A DNA stretch of 64,000 nt. It comes from Nymphaea colorata. Its lineage: Eukaryota > Streptophyta > Magnoliopsida > Nymphaeales > Nymphaeaceae. This document shows positions 40,624 to 51,097 of this stretch, one piece after another. The stretch spans positions 11,845,427 through 11,909,426 of the forward strand of contig NC_045147.1 in the NCBI RefSeq assembly GCF_008831285.2. The letters are read 5' to 3'. Within the stretch, counting starts at the first letter, position 1; every line of letters starts with the position of its first letter. The notes under the pieces were generated by a model, which saw nothing but the letters and a program-made list of their open reading frames with translations, searched no databases and was not told the DNA's origin. Made by a program: the position numbers and the translations under genes.

Positions 40624-40757
40624 ATTGATTGCGGGGCTTATGGATGCACTTTATTAGACTTCTACACTTCAAATATGTGATATCAAATGCATTGATTGCG
40701 GGGCTTATGGATGCACTTTATTAGACTTCTACACTTCAAATATGTGATATCAAATGC
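40624..40757. repeat. Perfect 67-bp tandem duplication downstream of P450 gene 1
   Basis: The unit ATTGATTGCGGGGCTTATGG... starts at 40624 and again at 40691, with no differences seen over 67 bp. Each copy contains TTTATT, which is AATAAA on the minus strand, so the duplication doubles a candidate poly(A) signal (40717-40722 and about 40650-40655) for the P450 gene ending at 40897. A diverged relative of the unit lies at about 39620-39740. Confidence 0.88.
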
Positions 40758-40896
40758 AAGTCTAATATAATAATTAGAGAGTATTGCCAGTACAAGTCAA
40801 ATATGAAAGTAGGGGAATACAGTAAACCATGTGACATACCATATAATATAGAAGTTGGTGAACATCGGGGATGATCTAATACAATATAGGAACCAT

Positions 40897-43210
40897 TCAC
40901 TTGTCCATTAAGGGAGAAGGGAATACAATAAGAGGCACGGCTTTCGGCAGTGTTACCCCATCCTTGGCCTCCATATCAAGTTGCTCTGGTGCCATCCCTT
41001 GGGGAAGCTCCCATGTAAAGGCATGGAGCAGAGAAGCCAGCATCAAGTGAACCATCCTTTCCCCCAAAGCTATGCCGACGCACATCCTCCTTCCTGCTCC
41101 AAAAGGGATGAATTGGTAGTGCTTCCCTTTAAAATCTACGTCGGAACCAATAAATCTTTCCGGCGAGAAGGATGTTGGGTTTTCCCAATATGCATCATCG
41201 CGGCTTATGGCCCATGCATTGATGAGAACCTCGGTGTGCTTGGGGATGGTGAACCCAGCAACCTGTACAGTAACATCTGCTCTGCGTGGTAAGAGAATAG
41301 GACCAGGCGGGTGCAGCCTTAGGGTCTCTTTCACAACCGCATTCAAGTAAGGCAGCCGTGGGATGTCCAACTCTTGGACGGCGCCGCCGATGCCGATGGC
41401 CTGCTTTAGCTCAGACCGAGCCGCAGCCATCTTGTCCGGGTGGTGAAGTAGTTCTGCCATGGCCCACTCCACTGTGGTGCTGCTTGTCTCCGCGCCAGCA
41501 ATGAAGATGTCCTGTTAATTAAACAAAGTCAGTATAGCAGGCTCATCAGCAAATTAATCCCATAAAATGATTGTTACTTGCATGCTACGTCCCTTCATTA
41601 TATGTTTGAAGGAAATTACTAAAAAGCTGTTTACGAAACACAAAATCAATAGCAAATTTCACCAAATTGTTAAGGGAGGTCAAAAGGATTTACCGTAGCT
41701 GATTGGCTTGTCAAAAGGGTGAAAATCCCCTTCAATTCCCATGGTGTTAAAAGTCTATCTATAGCAAACAAAGAGCTGACAAAGAAAAAATGGCTTTGAG
41801 AACGAAATCACAATAATTTATTTATTTTATTGGACCTTTTTACTCAGTATGATGGAAAATTGGTGATTTTGAATGGCTGAAGACGTCGGGTCATTGAAAA
41901 TCATTAACTATTTGACAAGTCAATTGGAGACGTTCCATCTCCGCTACGATATCATTTGGTGGATCTGTTTTGAAGGACAAGTAGGACCTGAATCTGACGT
42001 CGGCATATTAGATCGCTGAAGTGTTTGTTTTGGGCGGGTGATGTTTTTCAAAGTTTGGCAGTCCCCACCCATATTTTATATCCTTAGAGTACAGAGTTGT
42101 GTTGCTTGTTCATACTTTAGCTGAATCCAAATCCGAATTCAAAGAGATATCATTTTTAAATATAAACTCGGCCTAATTTTTTATTGAATGTTAATTTTTT
42201 TAAAAATCTATTTTTTTGAAGTAATTCTGTTCAAAAATTCGTAATCTTTATTAAAAAATTTAAAAAAAAAAGAAAAATGGAAAAAAGGCATAAAACATGA
42301 GTGAGAGCGCGGGTACCGAGAGTAGGGGCCTGATGTTCTGTCTAGTGAACCCCGAGCCTGGGGTCGCCACAACCCGGAGAAGCACGTCCAAGAAATCCTC
42401 GCTCTCCTTCTTCCACCCTTCTCTAGCACCATACGATTGCAATCGTTTATCGATCAATTTGTCAAGAAAAGCAAACATTTGCTTCAAAAGAGCCTTGTTC
42501 CTTCGCCTGATCCCCTGAGGATCCACCAAGCTCAGCATCGGAAAGTAGTCGGCTATGTTTGCTTTCAGGACAATCTGTGTCAATCCCCACACCAGGCTCT
42601 TGAACTCGCCTGCCGACTCCGACTCCACATCCACCACGTCCTCCGAATACACCGTACGCGACACCAAATTCAGAGCAGTGGAAAAAGTGCACTTGCCGAT
42701 GTCCACCGGACGCCCGGCCGCTGATGCCGTTTGGATGTGCTTGAGGAGTGCCTGCACCTTCTCCTCCCGGAGTCCCCTCACGGCGTCCAGCCTCTTGGGC
42801 AAGAACATCTCGTTGCTGCAGAGGCGTCTCAGCTCCCGCCATCTCGGGCAGTTTTGGTTCATCGTGATGCTCGACTCGGCGTAGTGGAACACGTTGGTCG
42901 CGTCCAGGCCAGTCCGGCCGGCGAGGTCGCGGTCGTGCTTCAGCAGCACCTCCTCCGCCATCCCCGCGGAGGACACCACCACCGTGGTCTTCAGCCCGAG
43001 ACGGACGGTCATGAGTGGTCCATACTGCTTGGAGAGTCTCGCCAGGGACTCATAGGGCTTGACGCCGAGTTGGAACAGGGAGCCAACCACCGGCAAACCC
43101 ACCGGGCCTGGCGGGAGCTTGCTGGTTTTCCGGGAAATAAGAGAGTAGAAGATGACAAAGGACAGCAAGATGCAGAAACAAGGTACCACCAAATCACAAA
43201 TGGCAGCCAT
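40897..43210 (-). CDS. Cytochrome P450, CYP76-like, copy 1 (two exons, 502 aa)
   Basis: A membrane-anchored haem monooxygenase of the plant CYP71 clan. Exon 1 is 43210-42317 (298 codons) and exon 2 is 41511-40897 (204 codons plus stop TGA). They are joined in phase 0 by an 805-bp GT-AG intron at the position usual for CYP76-type genes. Features: N-terminal anchor at about 5-26; hinge PPGP (33-36); C-helix WRELR (124-128); I-helix AGAET (303-307); ETLR (360-363); PERF (415-418); haem loop FGAGRRMC with the axial cysteine at 442, followed by VG where PG is commoner. CYP76 members oxidise monoterpenols and other specialised metabolites at the ER; the substrate here cannot be inferred. The start is the first ATG, 61 bp downstream of a TATA box. 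It is the same length as copy 2 and similar throughout. Confidence 0.93.
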
Positions 43211-43268
43211 TTATTTTCCGCTCCTATTCTTCTGCTCCTCTCCCTCCCTTCCCGGCTGCCTCGATCGC

Positions 43269-43276
43269 TTTATAAA
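43269..43276 (-). promoter_or_regulatory. TATA box of P450 copy 1
   Basis: CTTTTATAAAG on the minus strand, about 60 bp upstream of the ATG. The surrounding sequence (GATCGCTTTATAAAAG on this strand) is conserved at the same distance in copy 2, which supports function. Confidence 0.7.
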
Positions 43277-43464
43277 AGACTCCCAACACATGCAAGCGCG
43301 CCATTAATTGCTTTCCCTTTCAGACGTTTGCCACAGAAGACTAAGACTCACTTAGTAACGGGTCTCCACAACCAATCCTGCATTATTGATGTAGTATTTA
43401 TGTTGCTTGAGAATATATAGCTACCTTCCTCGCCCCCTTGAAGACATTATTGATATATGTTAAA

Positions 43465-43835
43465 ATTTGATGCATGTCAACTATATACTTAAGAAAATGG
43501 GATTCTTAATTTACATGTGCAAATAGTTTTGGGTGCATGTCTTGTTCATTCAAAGCCATATTCAAGGTATTTAAGGACTCATTCTATATTACAACCATGT
43601 TGGGATCAGTCGCTCTTCTTAGTATTGAAACTCTTCTTTGGGACAGTTTTTTTTAGTAAGACAACTATTCAACTATTGCCTCATCTAGAAGATTACTTTT
43701 TTCTTTGGTCAAGTACTGGAAAATGCTTAACAAAAGTAAGCCCATGTTTCTCCCAGTCAAATATCATGACGTCTTAAATTTACTGCATATCTGCTGCCCC
43801 CATTGGCTGATTGGATTCATCTTTTCAAAGGTGGA
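43465..43835 (-). promoter_or_regulatory. Distal promoter block shared with P450 copy 2
   Basis: Similar to 55599-55835, upstream of copy 2. Shared words include ACTTAAGAAAATG, CAAATAGTTTTGGG and ATTGGCTGATTGGAT/ATTGACTGATTGGAT. The block starts about 255 bp from the ATG here, against about 1.49 kb at copy 2. It shows that the duplicated unit included upstream DNA. Confidence 0.6.
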
Positions 43836-43944
43836 TATACATGTGCGACGACGCAGCGGGTTATGTACCCCTCGGTGCACCCAACAGGCAAAATGCTCCT
43901 CATTAATAGAAAAGGAAAACTCTATGTAGGAACAAAATAGAAAA

Positions 43945-44345
43945 CTAAAAACCAAAGAGAGTTAAAAAAAAAATTAAAAAAGAGATTTTTTAAAATCATA
44001 ATCACAGAAAACGCATTTAAAAAAAAAACACAAAAACGCGTGATAAATTAAATCGCCATTTAAAACTAAAAAAAACACTTTTTTTATAAAAGCATTAAAA
44101 AACAAAAAAACAAGTTTTTAACGCATTTTTTCATGTTTTTTTAATGTTTTTTAATGTTTTTTTTAGTTTTTTTAAATGCCAAACAGTTTATTTTTATTTT
44201 TTATTTTTTATTTATTGCAAATCTACTTATTTTCTGTTGTTTGTGTTATTAGTTTCTTACTTAATTTATTTTTTCTCTATTTTTAGTTTTTTAAAATTTT
44301 TAAAATTTACCATATTTTTCTAAAAGAACCTCACCAATTAAAAAT
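43945..44345 (+). repeat. A/T-rich foldback repeat, copy 2 (upstream of P450 copy 1)
   Basis: About 400 bp. In reverse complement it matches the repeat at 16090-16430. A-rich on the left and T-rich on the right, with short inverted blocks, so it can fold back. It lies about 740 bp upstream of the P450 copy 1 ATG. Confidence 0.6.
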
Positions 44346-44702
44346 TATGTTTAAAATAATTTTTCAAAATATCTCAACCCTTACCCGGTTTTCTTTTTGG
44401 CGTATGTGTTGCGTGTGCAAACCGGTGCATTGAAATAACCTCTCCTTGGTGGTAGGCAAGCATGGAGGAGTGGTTTAAACCGAGTCTGTATCAAATTAAA
44501 TATGACTGAGCTTCCATCTCTATCTTCAAGACGGTCATAACGAGGCTTGAATCTAGCATGGTGAGGTTGGAAAAGTTAGAGCAGAGGCTGTTCAAGCCAG
44601 CCGATGCAGATTCATATACTAACTTTGAGATTGAAATTCACAACCATTTGCCAGTTGTTCAGTAACCGAATGAATCAGATTTCAGTATTTTCCTTTGCCG
44701 CG

Positions 44703-44860
44703 TGATTAGGGGCGGAGCGAGGATTTTCTTTAAGGACGGGCCGGCAGTTTGACCTCTAGATCTGAGTAGGGCCAAACTGAATTCTAATACAAAATTCAAT
44801 GGCTGTGATGGGGCCATGGCCTAGGCGCCCCCCCCTCCCTCCGCCCCTACGCGTGATCTT
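44703..44860 (+). repeat. Fragment of dispersed 'GGGGCGGAGC' repeat family
   Basis: Starts TAGGGGCGGAGCGAGGATTT and ends in GGGGCCATGGCC...CCGCCCCTACG, so its two ends are partly inverted. It shares a GAGTAGGGCCAAACT block with 6655-6830. AT-rich relatives of its interior lie at 45190-45305, 39150-39290 and 51830-51960. It is a non-coding relic of a non-autonomous element. Confidence 0.5.
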
Positions 44861-45285
44861 GAACAAAATGAAAGTCCTCCTCGACATGCTTTACAAATTC
44901 TGGCGTTCCATCACACTCAGACCCCAATTCTTTGATCAAGGAACGTAACCAAAGTCATTAGTCTTCGGTTGCTGTACATGCCAAGATCTTATATTCTACC
45001 TCAGTACTCTGCTTATGCGGGACTCAATATACTATTTTCTCTTCCGAAAATTGACAAACATTTTCAGCCCAATCGGCATCAGCTTAAGTCATAAGATTTA
45101 ACATAGATGACCGTTGAATATGTAGGCCATAATCGTTTGTGCCTTTTAAATATCTAAGATTGTGTTTTACCTCATGGACGCTAGCCTACATGTAAATTTT
45201 AAAAATTTTCACTAGTTATATATAAAATTTTTAAAAATAATATTTTGGTACTAATGAAAATTTAAAAACTTGAATTCGGCCTGTC

Positions 45286-47600
45286 TCATGAAAAATTTGG
45301 AGCGTCCAAGATGAATTCATGGGCATGACATGAGAGATTTTGGACTTGGCAAAAACAGTTTGCAAATAGCACCATAACCACTATTCCGAGAAAATAAGAG
45401 AGATCCCCAAGGATCATGGAAAAGGTGGCCCGAACTTTAGCAATCATGCCCTGAATAAGAGTTGGCGATGCTCTTGTGACAGTGACGTCATCATCACATT
45501 CAAGAAGAAAATATAGTTGGTCACTCACTTGAGTAAAAATAAATAATGATGCGTCAAATTGGAAACACTCAAAAGCCCTGAGATAAAACGAAAACAACTC
45601 AGTTGGTGGTATCTTGCCCAGGGGGCTTGTTTGTGCTCATATAATGCGTGGGGCTATGCGGGATTTATAAATCCTTTGGATTGAGATATGTAAACATCTT
45701 CTGCGACCACCAGTGTTGAACGGTTTCTTCACTTTATCGATGTCCGGATGTTGGCAAAGGTTCAACTTCAATAACACAATAGCTCTATGCGTTGATGAAG
45801 ACTGCTTTTAATCAATGTCTTTTGATAGACGTCCGTGAAAATTCATACTTACCAACATTTAACTCTGAATGAACACCAGTAAAAGTCAACTTCTATCAAT
45901 ATTATATTTTTCATGTGTCAGTGAAACTATCTTTTTTTCCAGTGACCTCAAAAAAAAAGCCATTCTCAAAATCTAAGGTTCCTATTGAGATTGAACAGCT
46001 AGAGTAAGAAGAACTAGTATGGTTGTAGGTTTGATAGTCGAACTTAAAGTCTCAGTGAAATCAAGAGCTACTTCTTGAAGAAAACTCTATGCGAAAAGAT
46101 GAGCTTACAATAGTCCCATAAGATCATTTTTTGGTCGATTGGGACCTAAATGTCACGTGCAATTCTTGTGCAATGCGTATCTTGTTGCATTGCTTGCTGC
46201 GAGCTGCCTGAGAATAGGTTTGAGGTTCCAAATTCGAGTTCTAGGTAGCACAGAAGGCCTTTGGTTTGACAGAGTTGGCCATAGAACGAGTTACCATGGA
46301 GTATACATGGTGAGTTTGAAGTATGCTCATGAGAATGCATGGTCTTTATGGAGGGGATGCTCATCATGGACATGTGGAGTTGGATGAGAAACAGTGTCAT
46401 GAGTGGCAATATTTGGAGTTGAAGGCATAGGTCTTGGTTTACTAGATGTTAAGTTACAGTTTAATAAATCTTCATGTGACTGATAGACATTGGCAGGAGG
46501 CAAGCACATGGCAGGTGGCAAATACACAACATCATTATTTAACTGATCCTCACAATTTGTATAATGACTACTAACTGACTTTGAAGTAGAGCAGGCATTT
46601 GGCGAGATAAAATCCATTGATCCATGGCTGCTTCTTTGTAATTGGATGAATCAAAAGTTGCAGGCCCTCGTGAATGCTCGTCAAACATTACATGTCTGAA
46701 TATGATCTTTCTTGCTTCCGGTTGGAAGCATAAGTAGCCCTTCCGTTGGCTTCCATAACCCATAAATATACATGGCTTAAGAAGGAGAAAATTTAAAAAT
46801 GCAATCCCTGCAGAAGTAAATCGCCCCACAGATATGAGATTATAAGCTATTTTTGGAACATTGAGGTTATCCTTTACAACAAACGAATTCCCTTGAGCGC
46901 TAACTAACATATCTCCAATATGAGCAATTGGAAGAAACTTACCGTTTCCCATCACAACAGCATCCGATCCAAGATAAGCTCTTTTGTTGTCAAGCTAATC
47001 ATCAGTGTTGAGTATATTGTTGGTAGCACCAATATTCATCCCCCATCTCTTGCATAGTCATAGTTGAGAAAGCTGGAGGGATGTCATAGCAAGTTCTTGC
47101 TGTATGACCTTTGTGATCACAATGGTGACATATAATCGAGCCTCTTTGATTTGACGAAAAATCTTTATTTCTAACAGATGAGGAAATACCTTGGTGGTTT
47201 TGATTGAATTAGTTTTGTCCTCAACCCCCGTCACGGAAATTTCTACATCCATATATGTGGCCTCGGGCAAAATAGAAAGGAATAAGGACGACACATATAT
47301 GTGGCCTCGGGCAAAATAGAAAGGAATAAGGACGACATCTTTGGAGGCCTCGATTCGAGCCGAGACTTACTTGCTTCATAATCTGTAAAAGCTTTTTTTG
47401 GACTTAGCAGCAAGTCATAGATTTCAACATAAGTCAATTTAGATGAGCTTGAGGGCGTTGTCATGCTTGTGACAAGGCTCTCGTACTCTACTGGTAGTCC
47501 ATTTAGAGTTATTTGTATTAGGTCTCAATATGATTTCCAGCAGCATCAAGTGTATCTGCCTGTCGGAATCTGATATTGTCTAGATACGCCATCATTAAAG
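45286..47600 (-). pseudogene. Decayed copia gag-pol with internal deletion
   Basis: Reading leftward on the minus strand: gag remains at 47464-47240 (with GLPVEYESLV and TTPSSSSKLTY motifs just upstream and at its start); a zinc-knuckle-like CHHC segment near 47150-47080; protease/linker sequence at 46955-46790; a post-integrase linker (GYLCFQPEARKI) at about 46740-46690; then reverse-transcriptase remnants at 45720-45290 (including SLFIFTQ and GDLSYFLGI). Most of the integrase is missing. Stops and frameshifts break every section, and no LTRs are recognisable. An old insertion between the two intact P450 genes. Confidence 0.75.
47250..47337. repeat. 44-bp tandem duplication inside the decayed copia gag
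   Basis: CATATATGTGGCCTCGGGCA starts at 47250 and again at 47294, and the 44-bp units look identical. The duplication adds residues out of step with the gag frame. It post-dates the decay of the element, since the copies have not diverged. Confidence 0.85.
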
Positions 47601-47759
47601 CTGAACACCGCGTTGGGCCACCGATACGTACTCAATACCCAGCTTGACTTGGGCTCGGGCCTGGGCACTATTGCTGGCCCCATCGAGTCTATACTTATCG
47701 AGCTTGGCGTGGGCTGGCCTGATAATCTAATGGGCCAAAGCCGGGCTTGGGCAATACAA

Positions 47760-49130
47760 TATTCTCATCAGTGGCTCAATAAGCCCAATAAACATTTTAA
47801 ACATTTTTTTTTAAATGTTTGCAAACTGAAATTATGACACTTGTCACGAATCTAACTCTATATGCAAATTGGTGCTTCAACAGTTTCAAGAGTGGTTAAA
47901 CATCAATAATCGTTAATGGTACGTCCTGCTATATAAAATGCAGACTTTGAAGCAATTGAAGATGTAGAGATTTTTAATATGTTTCGAGCCGTCTTAGATA
48001 AAACTACATATTTATTTTCATTTGTCTTTCACCAAGATAATATGTTCAAGTTTTCATTACATTGAGCTCATTCTATTGAATCTACTAAATATGTTTCTAG
48101 ATTTGTGCGTGAGACAATTGAGGAGATGAGTAATTCAAGTATTATATGAACAAGGCATCTTTTGAAACATCTATATCATCTTGAGTTTCCACTATGGCAC
48201 TATTTGCAGTTTCTTTCTCTCAATTTTTGTACCATACACTCTTTCCTACTTAGCATACAGCTCACAAAAGGTGCTCTTTATTTTCTCATATTAAATTATT
48301 ATTACGTCAAGTTCATTGAAACTCTCAAGCAAAAACACCAAATACCGCAATTTGAACATAAGATCTAAAACAAATGCAATTGTAAAGAGAACAATCTAGT
48401 CTTTCTAATATTTGTGAAAATTTTCTTGCATTTTATATGCCAATGCCTTTATATAATCATTAGCTGTCACATGATGCCTACACAAATGTTTTAAACCTTT
48501 CATATTTATTCAAAAACTACATTAGCTGTTGTTACATACTTAGTGATTGAGAAGATACTTGTTGCATTATAGAATAACTTCAAAAGTTAGCACAAAGAGA
48601 AACATAGGACCACTCATCATCAAAAGATAAATTTACATAATTAGAATCAACATAAGCCAAATGTTGAAAAACATCTTTGTAAAACAATGTGTTTCTCAAC
48701 ATGACATGTAAAGTTCCATCGAGTAGGAATATCATAGGTTAATTTTTTTTGTACCATTCAATCTAACTATTTTTATACAATCCTTAAAAATATATAGTCT
48801 TTTTAGTGATCTCTTTGTATGTTTAATACTTTCACAAATCTTTAAAATTGCATCATGCATATCTTGTATACCATCTTGAACTATTAAAATTAGAATATGT
48901 AAGACAGTGAAAATGTAAGTGTTTTTCTCTCAATAGAAAAAGGTTTCTTCTTCCTAAGTAATTTTTTAGTGCACTTAGTGCACTATCATTCATCGAATAA
49001 TTATTAGCAGTAATATAAATTAACATTGACTGAATGTCTCATTTAGAGATATATTTTGATAAAACCTCACAGAAACTGTTTGCATCATGTGGTGAATGTA
49101 TATATAGGATCATGTGGGGTCAAAAGAAAA
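47760..49130 (-). pseudogene. Decayed hAT-superfamily transposase
   Basis: The minus-strand translation, with many stops and frameshifts, follows the hAT layout. Near 48740-48690 it gives IPTRWNFTCH-like sequence (the family's PTRWNSTY motif). Downstream, at about 48060-47850, it gives the C-terminal dimerisation domain: NENKYVVLSKTARNIL, then IASKSAF, then GRTINDY, then TVEAPIC. Those positions in intact family members read ASESAFS and GGRV. GC-rich sequence with GGGCTTGGGC words at about 47610-47770 resembles hAT terminal DNA. It is not functional. Confidence 0.65.
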
Positions 49131-51097
49131 TGCACGGTTGGTAAATAAACCACCAACCTTAAATTATCATGATGTCAACATCCGATCGGCATTATCATCT
49201 CTGCAAAGTCGAGAAGATGGAACACCTCGTTTAGGTCCTACACCAAGCAAAAATCTGGTGAACAGAAACATATGATGCAAAGAAAGCAAAAAAAAAAGGA
49301 AAAGCTATTTACTTCATTTTTACTATGGATAATCATATAGAGAACAACTTCAAAGATAGACTGCTACCTAAATGTGTGTGCGTGACCAACTGCGTTTGCC
49401 TCACATTCAAGTTGACAAAGAGCTGGTCTCCTGTCTTCTTTTGCAGCTTGGGCATTTCACCTCTTCTCTATATCATTCTGCTATGCAACTCATCCAGTTG
49501 AACAAATTGCAGAGGCGACAAGGAGGCTAGGCTGCCCTTGTTGCCGACTTGATCCAATAAGCCATCCAGCTAGTACTTATGCCGAATCCCTGCAACTTAG
49601 TGTAGACCACATGGAAGGCCATGGAGGGCCTCCATTCGGCTATGCACATGAGAAAATTCTCTAGGGTACTGGTTAGGATGATGAATACATCCTCAGAACG
49701 TCCTCTTCTATTGCATTTGCTTTTGCTTGGTAGTAGATCTCATAGTGGTGGATGACTCAGCAGATCAATGGCGCAAACTGGTGATGAGCTTTTGGATCCC
49801 TTTGGACAGCCTTGAGTTCCTGGAGTTGGAGGTTTTGCCCTTTAATTCAGATCATACAATACAAACTTTACTTCAAAAAAGTAGCCCAAGGTCAAAGGAT
49901 GATCTGCTCTAAATTGACTTGCAGCAGCAAACTATCTTTCAGCAGCTACTTATACAACTTCTTACAATTGAATAGGGATAATTCCGTAACTTACAATAAT
50001 TAGTGGCTAAGAATACTCGAATTTCACTAATTTTGTAGAATTCAGCTTTAATACTTCCGGAGTTTCAACTCTCTTCCGAAACCTGCTAAAAACCTATTAA
50101 ATCCCCTTTTTCCTTTGAAAGTCTAGTTCACCAACGAATTTGTGAGTAAGGTTAGCTATTTTTGTGATCAATATAAGAGGTTGACTAAGAAAAAAGAAAA
50201 TATAATGCCAAAATTAAACTAATAACTACTCATGTAAAATGACGTTAGAGGCTACTGTATATATACATATACAAAACATTAATTGGCCTGTAATTAACTG
50301 CTGATTTTCTGAGAATGTTCACATAACGTGAGAAAGAATGTATGAGATCACTGATGCTTTGTTAACATTATCATGGGTTGATGACTCAAAGATCTTTGCT
50401 TGACATTTCTGACGTGATTCCGCATTTAAAGGAGATTTTGAGCTATTCACAGTGAGTAGATTTTGAGGTTCAAACAGCTAGCTTTTGTCACATGAGAAGC
50501 TACTGTCATGTTACTAATAAGAGAAAAAGATTTGCCAACAAACAACTAACTATATTCAATAAAAAACGTATACTATACTAACACATTTATCTCTTCAACA
50601 ACCAGAGTGAGAACGAAGCACAAGAAATAAAGCATCAAGAAAAAACCAAGAAGCAATCTACAAAGCACAAAAATGGAATAGAGCATTTTCTTGCTCATCG
50701 CTTCCCCTGTCACGAACAGAGCTAACGCGGATCAGGTACAAGGCATCGAGAAGAGAAAGGAAAGGGGTATTTGTGATGTTTGTGATGTCTGGACTCTGGA
50801 CCTGAACGTCTATCCTCATGTTTGATCGTCTCTACGGTCTTGTGTGCAACGCACTTTGAATATTTTTTATAAAGTAAAGGGATATAGATAAACATAGCTC
50901 AGCCTCGTACTTGCCGATATTTCAAGAAAATAATTGTAGCATTTAACTATTTAAATGTGTTAATAAGAATTCTCGTTGTGTATCAAAATTGTCAGAATCT
51001 TATTCAAAAGCAAGTCCTCCAATGATAAAGTTGAGATGTGTAATACAAACTATGTCATATTCGGATAGAAAATCATCTCATTAGATATCGGAATCAT
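49131..51097. other. Intergenic region downstream of P450 copy 2, no recognisable gene
   Basis: AT-rich sequence. Short frames at 49727-50003 show no family match. No clear minus-strand AATAAA is seen within 200 bp of the P450 copy 2 stop. Confidence 0.4.
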
